A DNA stretch of 20,828 bases from an uncultured Oscillospiraceae bacterium (GTDB lineage Bacteria > Bacillota_A > Clostridia > Oscillospirales > Oscillospiraceae): contig CAJTTS010000058.1 in assembly GCA_910579155.1 (NCBI GenBank), positions 1 through 20,828 of the forward strand, given 5' to 3'. The stretch's first letter is position 1, and each line of letters opens with the position of its first letter. The notes beneath the pieces were generated by a model. It had not been told where the DNA came from. It did no database searches and saw only the letters and a list, made by a program, of their open reading frames with translations. Of the stretch, positions 1-7,260 are shown piece after piece. The position numbers and the translations under genes are program-made.

Positions 1-382
1 AAGTGGGTTCGTAAATGCTTTCAAGAATCATACGGACGACCTCCTGCACCAGCTTGTCCTCGGCGGAGGGAATGCCCAGCGGCCTTTTCTTGGCGCTGTT
101 TTTCTTGGGGATGTATTCCCGTCTGGCAGGGTTGGGCTGATAGCTGTGGTTTTTGAGAGAAGCAATGATTTTTTGGATGCGTTCATCGCTCATTCCATCA
201 ATGGTCTGTCCGTCAATCCCCGCCGTCATGTTACCTTGCCCAGCACAGATGTTGTTATAGGCAAGGTAGTAAAACTCGGGGTTATACAGATTGCGGTAGA
301 GTCTCTGGAATTGGTACGATTTGTTGAGTGACTTTTCGCTTAGGGTTTTCAATACTTCTGTCGGATTTCTCAACGTCTCCAC
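1..382 (-). CDS. ltrA: Group II intron-encoded reverse transcriptase/maturase (LtrA-like), N-terminal part
   Basis: This is the intron-encoded protein that helps the RNA fold and copies it into a new DNA site. About 127 codons are visible and the gene runs off the left edge. The translated text includes RLYRNLYNPEFYYLAY, then a GIDGQT motif, then REYIPKKNSAKKRPLGIP and a segment like DKLVQEVVRMILESIYEP. These match RT0/RT1 of LtrA-family maturases almost position by position. The start is uncertain. GTG at 382 follows AGGAAGG at very short spacing, TTG at 373 has better spacing, and an in-frame ATG at 427 lies in what looks like domain IV RNA and is probably not used. RT catalytic YADD, domain X and endonuclease domains would be beyond the window. 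Confidence 0.88.
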   Translation of the reverse strand, partial: METLRNPTEVLKTLSEKSLNKSYQFQRLYRNLYNPEFYYLAYNNICAGQGNMTAGIDGQTIDGMSDERIQKIIASLKNHSYQPNPARREYIPKKNSAKKRPLGIPSAEDKLVQEVVRMILESIYEPT

Positions 383-636
383 GTCCTTCCTAAAAAATAT
401 CGAAAGTAGACTGCCCCCCTTCGCCATGTGAACGGTGCTGCCGTCTCGGACTACTATGGGGGCTGTGTTTCCATATCGGATTTTCAGCGGCGTTCCGCAT
501 AGCCATCTACATGGCGCTCCAACTTAGGAAATCTCCGTTTAGACCTGTTTGGACATTAGCATATCGTGTTGTCGGATAGGACGTTCGTCATTTGCCGCTT
601 CCTGCGGTTGGCCGCGCCCGAGTATCCTGCATCGGC

Positions 637-703
637 ACTTTTCCTAAATACCTTTGCCGGGTGCGTACAGCAAGTTATAACCGCCGTATGCTGTGAACAA
701 CGC
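637..703 (-). other. Exon-binding sites EBS1 (637-643) and EBS2 (699-703) of the intron
   Basis: On the minus strand, 643-637 reads GAAAAGT. It pairs over all seven bases (one G-U) with ATTTTTC, the seven exon bases just upstream of the intron (1043-1049). GCGTT at 703-699 pairs with AACGC at 1050-1054. The two sites lie about 55 nt apart in the order EBS2-EBS1, as in ML introns, and the EBS1 context AAAGGTA...GG resembles that of Ll.LtrB. The pairing supports the exact 5' boundary at 1042 and shows that this intron is matched to this target. EBS2 is short and less certain. Confidence 0.6.
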
Positions 704-1042
704 TAAGTTCTGCCTCTGACTGTCCTGTAGGCAATCCAGCTTTTATCCTCATACACGAAGTTTCATCTTGACACTGTGGCACTGGGCGTAACCCCAGCCC
801 TAAGTTGCAGTCTGTGCGGTTTGACTGACTTGTGCCTTTCCCAGTATGCTACACTCCCCATTGGGTTTCCCCGCCGGATAAACTGGTTGATGACAGGCTG
901 CGTGTCTCACATTAGGGGGCCTCCTATTCCCCGGTTAGATTTGAGCTCGCGGTGATACTTTTACCTGCCGCTTGCTAAAGGCGGCATCCATAACAGGCCC
1001 GCGCGATACGGTTTCTACCCACCGTACCGCTTACGGACGCAC

Positions 1043-1711
1043 GAAAAATGCGTTCTGGCCGTAGCTGCCGCTGTCCCCGTCCGGGCTGATGATGGTCTTG
1101 GCGAGGATCTTGGCGTACTTTTCCGCCTTGGCCCGTGCCGCAAGGTCGTCGGGATGCTCCACCGCCTGATCCATGTAGGTGTTCGCCAGCGTCAGAAAAT
1201 TGAACCCGTCTGAGCGGGTGGGGTTGCGCAGGTCAATCACCGACACCTGGTAGCCGTAGTATTTCTCGGCCACAGCGCCATAGTTCCGGGCCAGGTCGCC
1301 CTTGGTGTCCAGCGCCAGAAAGCTCATCCCGCAGGCGCAGGCGTATTCCAGGTTGGGGTAGAGGAAGAAGGCCGTCTTGCCCACGCCCGCCGCGCCGATC
1401 ATCAGGCAGTGGATGTCGTCCGCGTCCACCAGAGCGGTGATCTTACCCTTCTTCCCAAGGGAACCCAGCACCAGCCCCTGTACCTGGGGGAGATTTTGCC
1501 CCTCCCGCCACTGGGTCGGGCGGAAGGGGATGTGCCGGAATGTCTTTTCAATCTCTTTGGGCGTGGCCCAGCGGGCGGTGCCGTGCTGGCCGTCCCCCAC
1601 GGGCTTGGACTTGATGCTGTTGAGCGAACCCTGCTTGGAGGCAAAAGAAATACCGCCAATGACCAGCAGGGCCGCGGCGGCGATGATGAGGATGATAAAT
1701 TGTTGGGGCAT
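1043..1711 (-). CDS. virD4: VirD4/TraG-type coupling ATPase, 5' exon (interrupted by group II intron)
   Basis: This is a type IV coupling protein, the inner-membrane ATPase that hands the relaxase-DNA complex to the secretion channel. The 223 codons before the intron show a membrane segment at residues 5-24, then HGTARWATPKEI (about 43-54), which is typical of TraG/VirD4. The Walker A motif GAAGVGKT is at 106-113, followed by FLALDTKGDLARNY at 131-144. The ATG at 1711 follows GAGGTGAG. The exon ends at GQNAFF, where family members continue with the second half of the ATPase. That half, including Walker B, must lie beyond the intron outside the window. Without splicing the protein would stop about three codons into the intron. 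The gene is 10 bp downstream of the 109-aa gene and probably co-transcribed with it. Confidence 0.93.
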
Positions 1712-1721
1712 GGCACTCACC

Positions 1722-2051
1722 TCAATAGGGATAGGCCATACCATCGGACATGACGCCGATCTGGTTCATGGGTGCGGCTCCGATGGTGTATTCCGGCTTC
1801 GTCATCACCCCGTGGTGCCGGAAGGCGGAGAACCCGCCCTGACACATATAGAGCTGGGGCGGCTGTCCCTGGAACCTCTCGGGGAACATTTGGACGGCGG
1901 CGTCCCGCAGGATATCCAGGTCGGTGGTCTTGGCGGCCTGGTAGACCTGCGCCAGCTCCTCCGGACTGAGGGTGGGGGCAAAATTGGGCGGCTCTCGCCG
2001 GAGCATGGCGTCCCCCTTACGGCGGCAGTAACTACGATACGCTCTGTTCAT
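1722..2051 (-). CDS. Conserved ICE protein of unknown function, 109 aa
   Basis: I do not recognise a named family. The product is soluble, begins MNRAYRSYCRRKGDAM, has a basic N-terminus, a helical centre (LSPEELAQVYQAAKTTDLDILRDAAVQMF) and a Gly/Met/Tyr-rich tail. ATG at 2051 was chosen because AGGAGG lies 6 bp before it; the frame is open further upstream but with no comparable site. It overlaps the 3' end of the toprim gene by 20 bp and is followed after 10 bp by virD4, so it probably belongs to the same transcript. A role in transfer is suggested only by position. Confidence 0.75.
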   Translation of the reverse strand: MNRAYRSYCRRKGDAMLRREPPNFAPTLSPEELAQVYQAAKTTDLDILRDAAVQMFPERFQGQPPQLYMCQGGFSAFRHHGVMTKPEYTIGAAPMNQIGVMSDGMAYPY

Positions 2052-2955
2052 GCTGAACCTCCTGTTCCTGTTCAAAATTCGCGCACAGATCCTCGTTCCA
2101 ATCTTTATGGACGGGCACCAGCGCGTTGACATCCAGCCCCTTCTCCCGCACTACCTGAGCCAGCCGTCTGGTGGCAAGCTGTCCGGCCTGGTCATTGTCC
2201 AGGCACAGGTGGACGCTCTTGATGTTGGGGCAGCGTTCCAGCATCCCCAGCAGGGGCTGGGAGGACGTACCGCACAGCGCCACGTAGTTGTGCTTGGCCC
2301 AGTTGCTGTCGTGGTACATGGAGATAAACGAGAGCATATCAATGGGTGCCTCAAACACGAGAAGGTGCTCGTTGCCGCCCGGCCAGTTGAAGACATAGCG
2401 GAAATCGCTTCCCTCCACGGTCATGCGGAAAGTCTTGCCCTGGCTGTTGGTGCTGCGCTTGTGTGCGTGGCGGGGCATGAAATTCTTATCCATGCCCACG
2501 AAGACGGTGTTGTGGTACATCTGATCCTCATAGATGAACCCCAGCCGGACGAAGGTGGCGAGTACGTCCCGGTCCAGGTGCCGGTGCTTGATCAGATAGG
2601 CAAACACTCGCTTGTTGTCCCCGTTGGCGGGCGGCAGGGCGAAGGGCTTTTTCACCTTTTCCCGGGGCGTGTCCACCTGGGGGCAGAGCTGGCTGACGTC
2701 CTGATCCAGCAGGGTGAGCACCGCTTGCTGATAATTCATCCCGTAGAATTCTTTGAGGAAGGACACGGGGCCGCCGCCCCTCTCGGCGGCGTGGTCGTAC
2801 CACTCATTGCCCCGGATGGTGATGCTGTGGTCGCGGCCCAGGCGCAGCTCCCGCCCGGAGCGGATGAGGGGCTCGCCCTTGAAGCGGAGGAACTCGGCGA
2901 GATCCACTGTGTTGGCCTGACGCTTCTGTTGGTCTGTGAAATGGATGTAGGGCAT
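2032..2955 (-). CDS. DUF3991/toprim domain protein (primase-like)
   Basis: The 307-aa protein resembles the DUF3991-plus-TOPRIM proteins common in Firmicutes conjugative elements, thought to act in DNA primase-like steps after transfer. Residues 1-85 match the N-terminal domain (TVDLAEFLRFKG, then EWYDHAAERGGGPVSFL at 51-67). This region stands where primases have a zinc finger, but no CHC2 cysteine set is visible. The toprim core is at about 197-260, with the acidic motif VFEAPID (Glu202) and LCLDNDQAG (Asp253, Asp255), the expected metal-binding residues. ATG at 2955 follows a GAGG-containing leader (TGAGGTGAAAATTTT). It faces the DUF2200 gene divergently and is downstream of the relaxase on the same strand. 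Confidence 0.85.
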   Translation of the reverse strand: MPYIHFTDQQKRQANTVDLAEFLRFKGEPLIRSGRELRLGRDHSITIRGNEWYDHAAERGGGPVSFLKEFYGMNYQQAVLTLLDQDVSQLCPQVDTPREKVKKPFALPPANGDNKRVFAYLIKHRHLDRDVLATFVRLGFIYEDQMYHNTVFVGMDKNFMPRHAHKRSTNSQGKTFRMTVEGSDFRYVFNWPGGNEHLLVFEAPIDMLSFISMYHDSNWAKHNYVALCGTSSQPLLGMLERCPNIKSVHLCLDNDQAGQLATRRLAQVVREKGLDVNALVPVHKDWNEDLCANFEQEQEVQHEQSVS

Positions 2956-2973
2956 AAAATTTTCACCTCACTG

Positions 2974-3001
2974 TTGCTTTTTTGCTGGGATACCGTATAA
3001 T
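2974..3001 (+). promoter_or_regulatory. Promoter for the DUF2200 gene
   Basis: TTGCTT (2974-2979), a 16-bp spacer and a perfect TATAAT (2996-3001) precede the plus-strand DUF2200 gene by 32 bp. The -35 matches only the first three consensus bases. It lies in the 78-bp gap between two divergent genes and reads away from the transfer operon. Confidence 0.6.
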
Positions 3002-3033
3002 TTTCGTATCAAGATTTGGACGGTGAATGTACC

Positions 3034-3387
3034 ATGAGTGACCACAAAGTGTTCCAGATGAGCTTTGCAAAGCTCTACGGCCTGCTGCTGAACAAGGCAA
3101 GCCGGAAAGGCCGTACCCAAGCCGAGGTGGACGAGGTCATCTGCTGGCTGACGGGGTACTCTGCGCCGGAGCTGGACAGCCTGCGGGAGAGCGGTATCAG
3201 CTACGGCGATTTCTTCCGTCAGGCCCCGCAGCCCAACCCGAACTGTGCGCTCATCAAAGGTGTGGTGTGCGGCGTTCGGGTAGAGGACGTGGAAGACCCG
3301 CTGATGCGGGAGGCCCGCTACCTGGACAAGCTCATCGATGAGCTTGCCAAGGGGAAGCCCATGGAAAAGATTTTGCGGACACCGTAA
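3034..3387 (+). CDS. DUF2200 family protein
   Basis: The 117-aa product matches the DUF2200 family of small cytoplasmic bacterial proteins of unknown function along its whole length. It opens [11 protein letters not shown], then [18 protein letters not shown], the run [24 protein letters not shown], and ends [19 protein letters not shown]. The ATG at 3034 gives the family start; a TTG 18 bp upstream is possible but adds an unconserved leader. The gene is on the plus strand inside an otherwise minus-strand transfer operon. Its stop is 3 bp from the relaxase stop, so the two transcripts must run into each other. It is usually a chromosomal accessory gene and looks like cargo with its own promoter. 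Confidence 0.88.
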   Translation: MSDHKVFQMSFAKLYGLLLNKASRKGRTQAEVDEVICWLTGYSAPELDSLRESGISYGDFFRQAPQPNPNCALIKGVVCGVRVEDVEDPLMREARYLDKLIDELAKGKPMEKILRTP

Positions 3388-3390
3388 CTG

Positions 3391-4839
3391 TCATTGCATC
3401 CGCTGCTCCTCCTCATGGTCATCCGGCCTATGGCCCATGGCGATCTTCTTCTCACGGATCTTCCGCTTGAGCTTGCTGTCTACCGTAACCCGCATTCCGG
3501 CAGCAGGCTGTGGGCGCTGCTCCTGGAAGATGCGGGCCATGTGGTAGAGAAGCGAGGCTGTGGCGTTGAATATCTGACCAGCAGTTGGAGCTTTGGCCTT
3601 GGCCTGAACTGGGAGCGTGGTGGGCTGCTGGTACGATGGGGTATCGTCATCCGCTGACGCAGATTCCGCCGCCTGCTCTGCTTCATCCGCTTGTGCGGAC
3701 TCCGCCGTTTGCTCCATCTCCCCCAGATGTGTGGCTTCCTCAATGATGATATTTTTGATTCGCTTGAACTCCTTCTGCTGGGACAGCGGAATGCGCTCCG
3801 GCAGATCGTCCTTATAGGTGCGCAGCACTTCCTCCCGCTGCTCATACCACAAATCATAGGCGGCGGCGATGCGAGGATCCTTCGCCAGCTCGCCCACGAT
3901 TTCATCCACCAGGGACTTCACAGCTGGTGGCAGATACCCATACTGCTTTTTGCCGGAGCAATTCTGCAGCCGCTTCGCCAGCTCCACCAGGAGCTGCTCG
4001 ATACGCTGATTGTCCAGTGCTCCGCTCTGCATCTCCGAAACCAGTTGACGCATGACCTCTCCAGCATCCTTGGTGAGCTCGTCCCGCCGCTGAGTCTGCT
4101 TTTGGTAGATGGCAATCAGGTCTTGCTGAAAAATCTCCTTTGCCAGCATGGACTTGATGTCCGCGATGCCCTGCTTGGTGAGGAACCCGGATTTGCCGTC
4201 CGCGCTGTAGCACACCATATGCACATGAGGGTGGTGGCCCTCATCATGGAATGCGGCGTACCAGCGGAACTGCCTATAGGGGATCCTCATCGCCTTTGCC
4301 ATGTCCATGGCATGGTTGGACAGCAGCTTGCGCCAGCGGTCGGCGTTGTCATACCCCAGCCGCGCCGCGTCCTCCCGCCGCAGGGAGATGATGGGCAGCC
4401 ACACCACGCCAGGGTGCCGGGCCACCTCCTCCGCCACCTGGGACAGCACCAGCGGGTCTTGACTGTCAGTGAACAGGCCGTGCGCACCCAGCTTCTCGAC
4501 GTGGGGACGGTTGGCGATGTAGTCCACGTAGTTCTCCCGCTGGGCGAGCTGCTCATAGTTGTCCTCGATAGCGCGGGTGATGAACTCCGAGGCGTTGCCC
4601 CGGGTGGGCGCGTCCTGATAGTCGGCGTATTCGAACAGGTCACGGCTGGAGGGGAAGTCCCGCAGGAGGCGCTCCACCATCTGGACCTGCTTCTTCGTGG
4701 CGGGCTTCGCCGACTGACCGGGATCGATGCGCTCCACACCATCTCGCGTGGAGATGTAGCCCACGTAGTTGCTCAGATGAGCGGCGGCTTTCGAACCGCC
4801 GCCCTTGATGTGCGGACACTTGAAAATGACGCGCGGCGT
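3391..4839 (-). CDS. MobL/MobP-type relaxase, apparent ACG start
   Basis: This relaxase nicks oriT and leads the strand into the recipient. Counting from the ACG at 4839 it has 482 aa. The N-terminus reads PRVIFKCPHIKGG, then KAAAHLSNYVGYISTRDGVERI; the catalytic HUH-like stretch FHDEGHHPHVHMVCYS is at about 197-212; the C-terminal part is helical and ends in a basic tail. The conserved N-terminal block is in frame but has no ATG, GTG or TTG ahead of it. The only site with a good ribosome signal (GGGAGG, 8 bp away) is the ACG, where relatives have ATG by my recollection. The first ordinary start is GTG at 4764, which would remove 25 conserved residues. The frame closes at a TGA at 4861-4863. 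It lies next to the candidate oriT and an RHH accessory gene. Confidence 0.88.
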   Translation of the reverse strand, partial: TPRVIFKCPHIKGGGSKAAAHLSNYVGYISTRDGVERIDPGQSAKPATKKQVQMVERLLRDFPSSRDLFEYADYQDAPTRGNASEFITRAIEDNYEQLAQRENYVDYIANRPHVEKLGAHGLFTDSQDPLVLSQVAEEVARHPGVVWLPIISLRREDAARLGYDNADRWRKLLSNHAMDMAKAMRIPYRQFRWYAAFHDEGHHPHVHMVCYSADGKSGFLTKQGIADIKSMLAKEIFQQDLIAIYQKQTQRRDELTKDAGEVMRQLVSEMQSGALDNQRIEQLLVELAKRLQNCSGKKQYGYLPPAVKSLVDEIVGELAKDPRIAAAYDLWYEQREEVLRTYKDDLPERIPLSQQKEFKRIKNIIIEEATHLGEMEQTAESAQADEAEQAAESASADDDTPSYQQPTTLPVQAKAKAPTAGQIFNATASLLYHMARIFQEQRPQPAAGMRVTVDSKLKRKIREKKIAMGHRPDDHEEEQRMQ

Positions 4840-4863
4840 AAAATCTACCTCCCGTTGTTGTCA

Positions 4864-4984
4864 TTTCTCTGAACTAAAAAATCCTTAGAGAGAATACCTT
4901 CAGGTCAGCCCATCCTGAACCGACACTCGGTTCAGCGGAAGGGTATAGCACCCCCTTGGCGGAACGATTATTTTTTTGCGCGGA
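4864..4984. other. Candidate origin of transfer (oriT)
   Basis: This gap between the relaxase and an RHH accessory gene has the structure expected of an oriT. A perfect 9-bp inverted repeat, CTGAACCGA (4915-4923) and TCGGTTCAG (4927-4935), has a 3-base loop. TTCAGG (4899-4904) can compete for its left arm at CCTGAA (4914-4919). A bulged hairpin pairs TCTCT/CTAA (4866-4877) with TTAG/AGAGA (4885-4893). The segment GGGTATAGCACCCCC (4940-4954) follows the main hairpin. No nick site is assigned, because I cannot match a known one. Position beside relaxase and RHH genes is the main support. Confidence 0.55.
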
Positions 4985-5392
4985 CTACTCCTCGCCCTGA
5001 TTTTTCTTCAGCGTATCTTTGAACGTGATCGTGCCGTTCGTTTTCTTCACCTCCTGCACACACCGCCAGCGCAGCGCGTCCAGCTGGGTGCTGTCGATTT
5101 CCAGCCCCGCCGCCAGCACGTTCATCATCATGCTGATCTCCACCGTGAGCTTGAACAGCAGCCGCGCGATGCGATCCTCGCTGCACTGGATGGTGCCGCG
5201 CATGGCGTGGACAAAAATCGGCGGCAGGAATTCCGCCACATCCTCCGCCGCCAGGTAGTCGCAGTAGAACTGGAGGGACTTCTCCAGGAACTCATTCCGG
5301 CTCTGGCAGTTGTCCTTTGCCATCGCCGCTTCGATCTTGCGCTCCATCTCCTGCGAGACGCGGGTGTGGATGCGCAGTTTTTCTTCTGGCAT
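4985..5392 (-). CDS. Ribbon-helix-helix relaxosome accessory protein, 135 aa
   Basis: This is a small, probably DNA-binding protein. Residues 4-45 fit a ribbon-helix-helix domain: a strand (KLRIHTRVS), a helix (QEMERKIEAAMA) and a second helix starting at the SRNEFLEKSLQFYCDYL segment. The remaining 90 residues are mostly helical, with a Met-rich hydrophobic stretch (LFKLTVEISMMMNVLAAGL), perhaps for oligomerisation. ATG at 5392 follows GGAGGAAAGCGAT; the open frame upstream of it lacks conserved-looking sequence. Its place just upstream of the oriT-like hairpins and relaxase suggests it binds oriT and helps the relaxase, as MobC-like proteins do. That role is inferred from position and fold. 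Confidence 0.75.
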   Translation of the reverse strand: MPEEKLRIHTRVSQEMERKIEAAMAKDNCQSRNEFLEKSLQFYCDYLAAEDVAEFLPPIFVHAMRGTIQCSEDRIARLLFKLTVEISMMMNVLAAGLEIDSTQLDALRWRCVQEVKKTNGTITFKDTLKKNQGEE

Positions 5393-5929
5393 ATCGCTTT
5401 CCTCCTCCCAAAGCGCTGAAAACGCCTGCCGGAGCCATTTCGGAGCCATCCGAAACGGCCCAACGGCGGGCGTTTCCGCTGTTTGTGAGCCAATGTTGGC
5501 TCAACGTCCAAAAACCGGAGCCATGCCAGCCTGCCGGAAATAGACCGGGAACGGTTGAAAGGAGCTGTTTTCCCGTCCTTCCCGGTCCGCATTGCGGGCC
5601 GGTGTGACAGGCGGTGAGCCACCGCTTTATCCGGCTCAAAAATCGAACCCCCGAATTGCCCTGTCAAACCCTCTGCGCTGCCCTTGAAGCCCCGTCCGCC
5701 GGACGTTCCCCGGCGGGCAAAAAAGGGCTGTGGCGAGGGGCGAAACCGCCGCCCCGCCACAATCGGGCACAAACGGGCCGACACCGCGTTTCACCCCCTC
5801 GGAGGGGTGTGGGTGCCACCCGGCCCGCAGAAGGGCCACAAAAGCCCTCACAGGGGCGGACACGGGGGAGACGGGGCGAGGGCCGCCCCGCAGGCGCGGG
5901 ACAGCCCTCTGCTATGCCCTGGCGGGCGG
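5393..5929. other. Hairpin-rich, GC-rich non-coding region (537 bp)
   Basis: No convincing gene is seen; the open frames here are Pro/Arg/Gly-rich and lack ribosome sites. Instead there are many short inverted repeats: TTTCGG/CCGAAA (5438-5455), TGAGCCAA/TTGGCTCA (5486-5503), CCGGTCCGC/GCGGGCCGG (5582-5602, one G-T), GCGGTG/CACCGC (5611-5625), CACCCC/GGGGTG (5792-5809), GGGTG/CACCC (5811-5821) and GGCCC/GGGCC (5822-5837). GGAGCCAT occurs three times (5431, 5442, 5517). This density suggests a structural DNA or RNA role, for instance a single-strand or double-strand origin, a second part of oriT, or a long leader for the RHH-relaxase transcript. Confidence 0.55.
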
Positions 5930-6466
5930 TCACATGGTCAGCTCGGTGGACGGTTCAGGGGTTGTGTGAAGCGCGTCGCGGATGTCCGCCAGCTCGGCGT
6001 GAAGCCCCTCCGCCAGCTTGGCGGTGTTGGGCTTCAGCGTGGCCAGGAGCAGATCGTCCAGCCCACACATCTCCGTGACTGTCCGCGCAGTGTTCAGCAG
6101 CGCCCGCCGCTGCTCCGGGCCGCACGCCTCCATCGCCGCCGCGCCGAACAGCGCCCAGACCACCTCCATCTGGGTTACCGCATCCGGCACGGTATCCATC
6201 TGACAGGTGTCGATCAGGTTGGGCAGGTTGGTGCCGTCCGCCACAAATTTTTCGGCGTTGGCGATCTCCTCGTCCACCCAGGCCAGCAGGGTTTCGCCAT
6301 CCCTGCCCAGGTCGTGGAGCTCGGTGAGCGCCGCCAGCGCGGCGCGGAGCTCGCCCACGCACTGGGGCAGCTCCGTCTGCACCGTGTCCAGCAGGGTCAC
6401 CGTCTCATGGGCAATCAGGGTACAGACCTCGGTGGGGGTGAGGGACGTTTGGCAGTTGTCGTTCAT
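5930..6466 (-). CDS. Conserved hypothetical protein, 178 aa
   Basis: I do not recognise the family. The product is acidic and almost wholly helical, starts MNDNCQTSLTPTEVCTLIAHE and contains cysteines at CVGEL, DTCQM, EACGPEQ and EMCGL, without a metal-binding spacing. ATG at 6466 follows GGAGGATACACAAA, a clear ribosome site; the frame is open well upstream but that part is high-GC read-through. There is no signal peptide or membrane segment. It is the last gene before the non-coding hairpin region and 122 bp after the 223-aa gene. Its function is unknown; it may be a soluble accessory protein of the transfer operon. Confidence 0.75.
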   Translation of the reverse strand: MNDNCQTSLTPTEVCTLIAHETVTLLDTVQTELPQCVGELRAALAALTELHDLGRDGETLLAWVDEEIANAEKFVADGTNLPNLIDTCQMDTVPDAVTQMEVVWALFGAAAMEACGPEQRRALLNTARTVTEMCGLDDLLLATLKPNTAKLAEGLHAELADIRDALHTTPEPSTELTM

Positions 6467-6588
6467 TTTGTGTATCCTCCTTATTTTGATTTGGGGCTGG
6501 CGCCACAATGCCACACCCCGCCCCGGATATCCATTCAGCAAAGCCAACGAAATCACCGGGACAGATTTTGTGCGATGTAACAGCACAC

Positions 6589-7260
6589 TCACATCACGGG
6601 CCCTGCGGGCGGCTCCATCTGGGGCCCATCGCAGCGGATCATCCGGGTCTCCAGATGCCCAGCGAAGATTTCCAGCCGCCGATCCCAGTCCAGATGATCT
6701 TTCCGGGTGGCGTGCCACGCGGCGGTGGACACGTCCCGGATGGTGTAGACCTCCCAGCCGTCCGCCGAGTCCAGAGAGGAGAACTCGCCCCGGTCCAGGT
6801 CGATGTCCAGTGCGGCAACCATCCGGGCCGCGCCCTGCCTCAGCTCGTCGGCGTACTCCTCGAACACCTCCGGGGCAATATCCTCCGCGCCCCGCAGGCT
6901 CTCAGTGAACCGCTCATCGGAATTGCCCTTCCGCAGCAGGTAGGCGCGCAGGCACAGAGAGAGTCGGAGCACGTCCGCCGAGGCCGCGCCCTCTATCAGC
7001 AGATGATCCGTCCGGCCATCCTGGGTGACGCGGAGCGCGGAGAAACGGCGGCTGGCTTCCGCCGCCTCACGCTGCCGCTGATCCTCCTCCCAGATCTCCC
7101 GGCTGATGCGCTCCCGCACCCGCTCCGGGAGCTGGTCGATCATCGCGTCCAGGTAATTGTTCAGCTCATCCTCCACGGTGGTGTCCTTCTTTTTCAGCTG
7201 ACTGGACAGCGCGTTGTACCAGCGATCATCCAGCCAGACGGTGATGTCGCGGGAGTTCAT
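6589..7260 (-). CDS. DUF6103-like protein with C-terminal extension, 223 aa
   Basis: The first 55 residues (ITVWLDDRWYNALSSQLKK, then a helix, then PERVRERIS) align with the N-terminus of the neighbouring 86-aa protein, so the two genes are probably paralogues. After a charged helix (ISREIWEEDQRQREAAEASRR), residues 72-215 form a separate alpha/beta-looking domain with no motif I recognise. ATG at 7260 shares four bases (ATGA) with the stop of the upstream gene and follows AAGGAGGG, so translation is probably coupled. It is cytoplasmic, with no membrane segment. Its role is unknown; the paired arrangement suggests the two products act together. Confidence 0.75.
   Translation of the reverse strand: MNSRDITVWLDDRWYNALSSQLKKKDTTVEDELNNYLDAMIDQLPERVRERISREIWEEDQRQREAAEASRRFSALRVTQDGRTDHLLIEGAASADVLRLSLCLRAYLLRKGNSDERFTESLRGAEDIAPEVFEEYADELRQGAARMVAALDIDLDRGEFSSLDSADGWEVYTIRDVSTAAWHATRKDHLDWDRRLEIFAGHLETRMIRCDGPQMEPPAGPVM

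Larger units (their letters stand above)
1..1042 (-). mobile_element. Group II intron (ML/LtrB-like), 5' part, inserted in virD4
   Basis: The minus strand carries a self-splicing retroelement that starts with the group II 5' consensus GTGCG at 1042 and continues past the left edge, so domains V-VI and the 3' splice site are not visible. About 660 nt of structured RNA precede an LtrA-like reverse transcriptase. Just before the reverse transcriptase, around 410-460, lies a stretch with ACATGGCGAAGGGG (read on the minus strand), which resembles from memory the domain IV region of the Lactococcus Ll.LtrB intron. The upstream exon ends ...GCATTTTTC, inside the codons for N-A-F-F of the coupling protein. 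The intron lies in sense orientation with its host gene, as needed for splicing. Assignment to the ML class rests on the reverse transcriptase and is inferred. Confidence 0.9.

Noticed and set aside
380..427. ATG at 427 as start of the intron reverse transcriptase
   Set aside because: It falls in sequence resembling the structured domain IV of LtrB-type introns and lacks a ribosome site; later GTG or TTG starts fit better.
3691..4872. 393-codon plus-strand open frame
   Set aside because: Antisense to the relaxase, whose motifs are unmistakable; no ribosome site and no domain.
5614..6078. Plus- and minus-strand Pro/Arg/Gly-rich frames in the 5393-5929 region
   Set aside because: Low-complexity composition, no ribosome sites, several frames open at once, and overlapping hairpins; non-coding is the better reading.
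5930..6718. 84-codon N-terminal extension of the 178-aa gene
   Set aside because: It runs antisense-like through the end of the 223-aa gene, and a clear GGAGGA ribosome site stands before the ATG at 6466.
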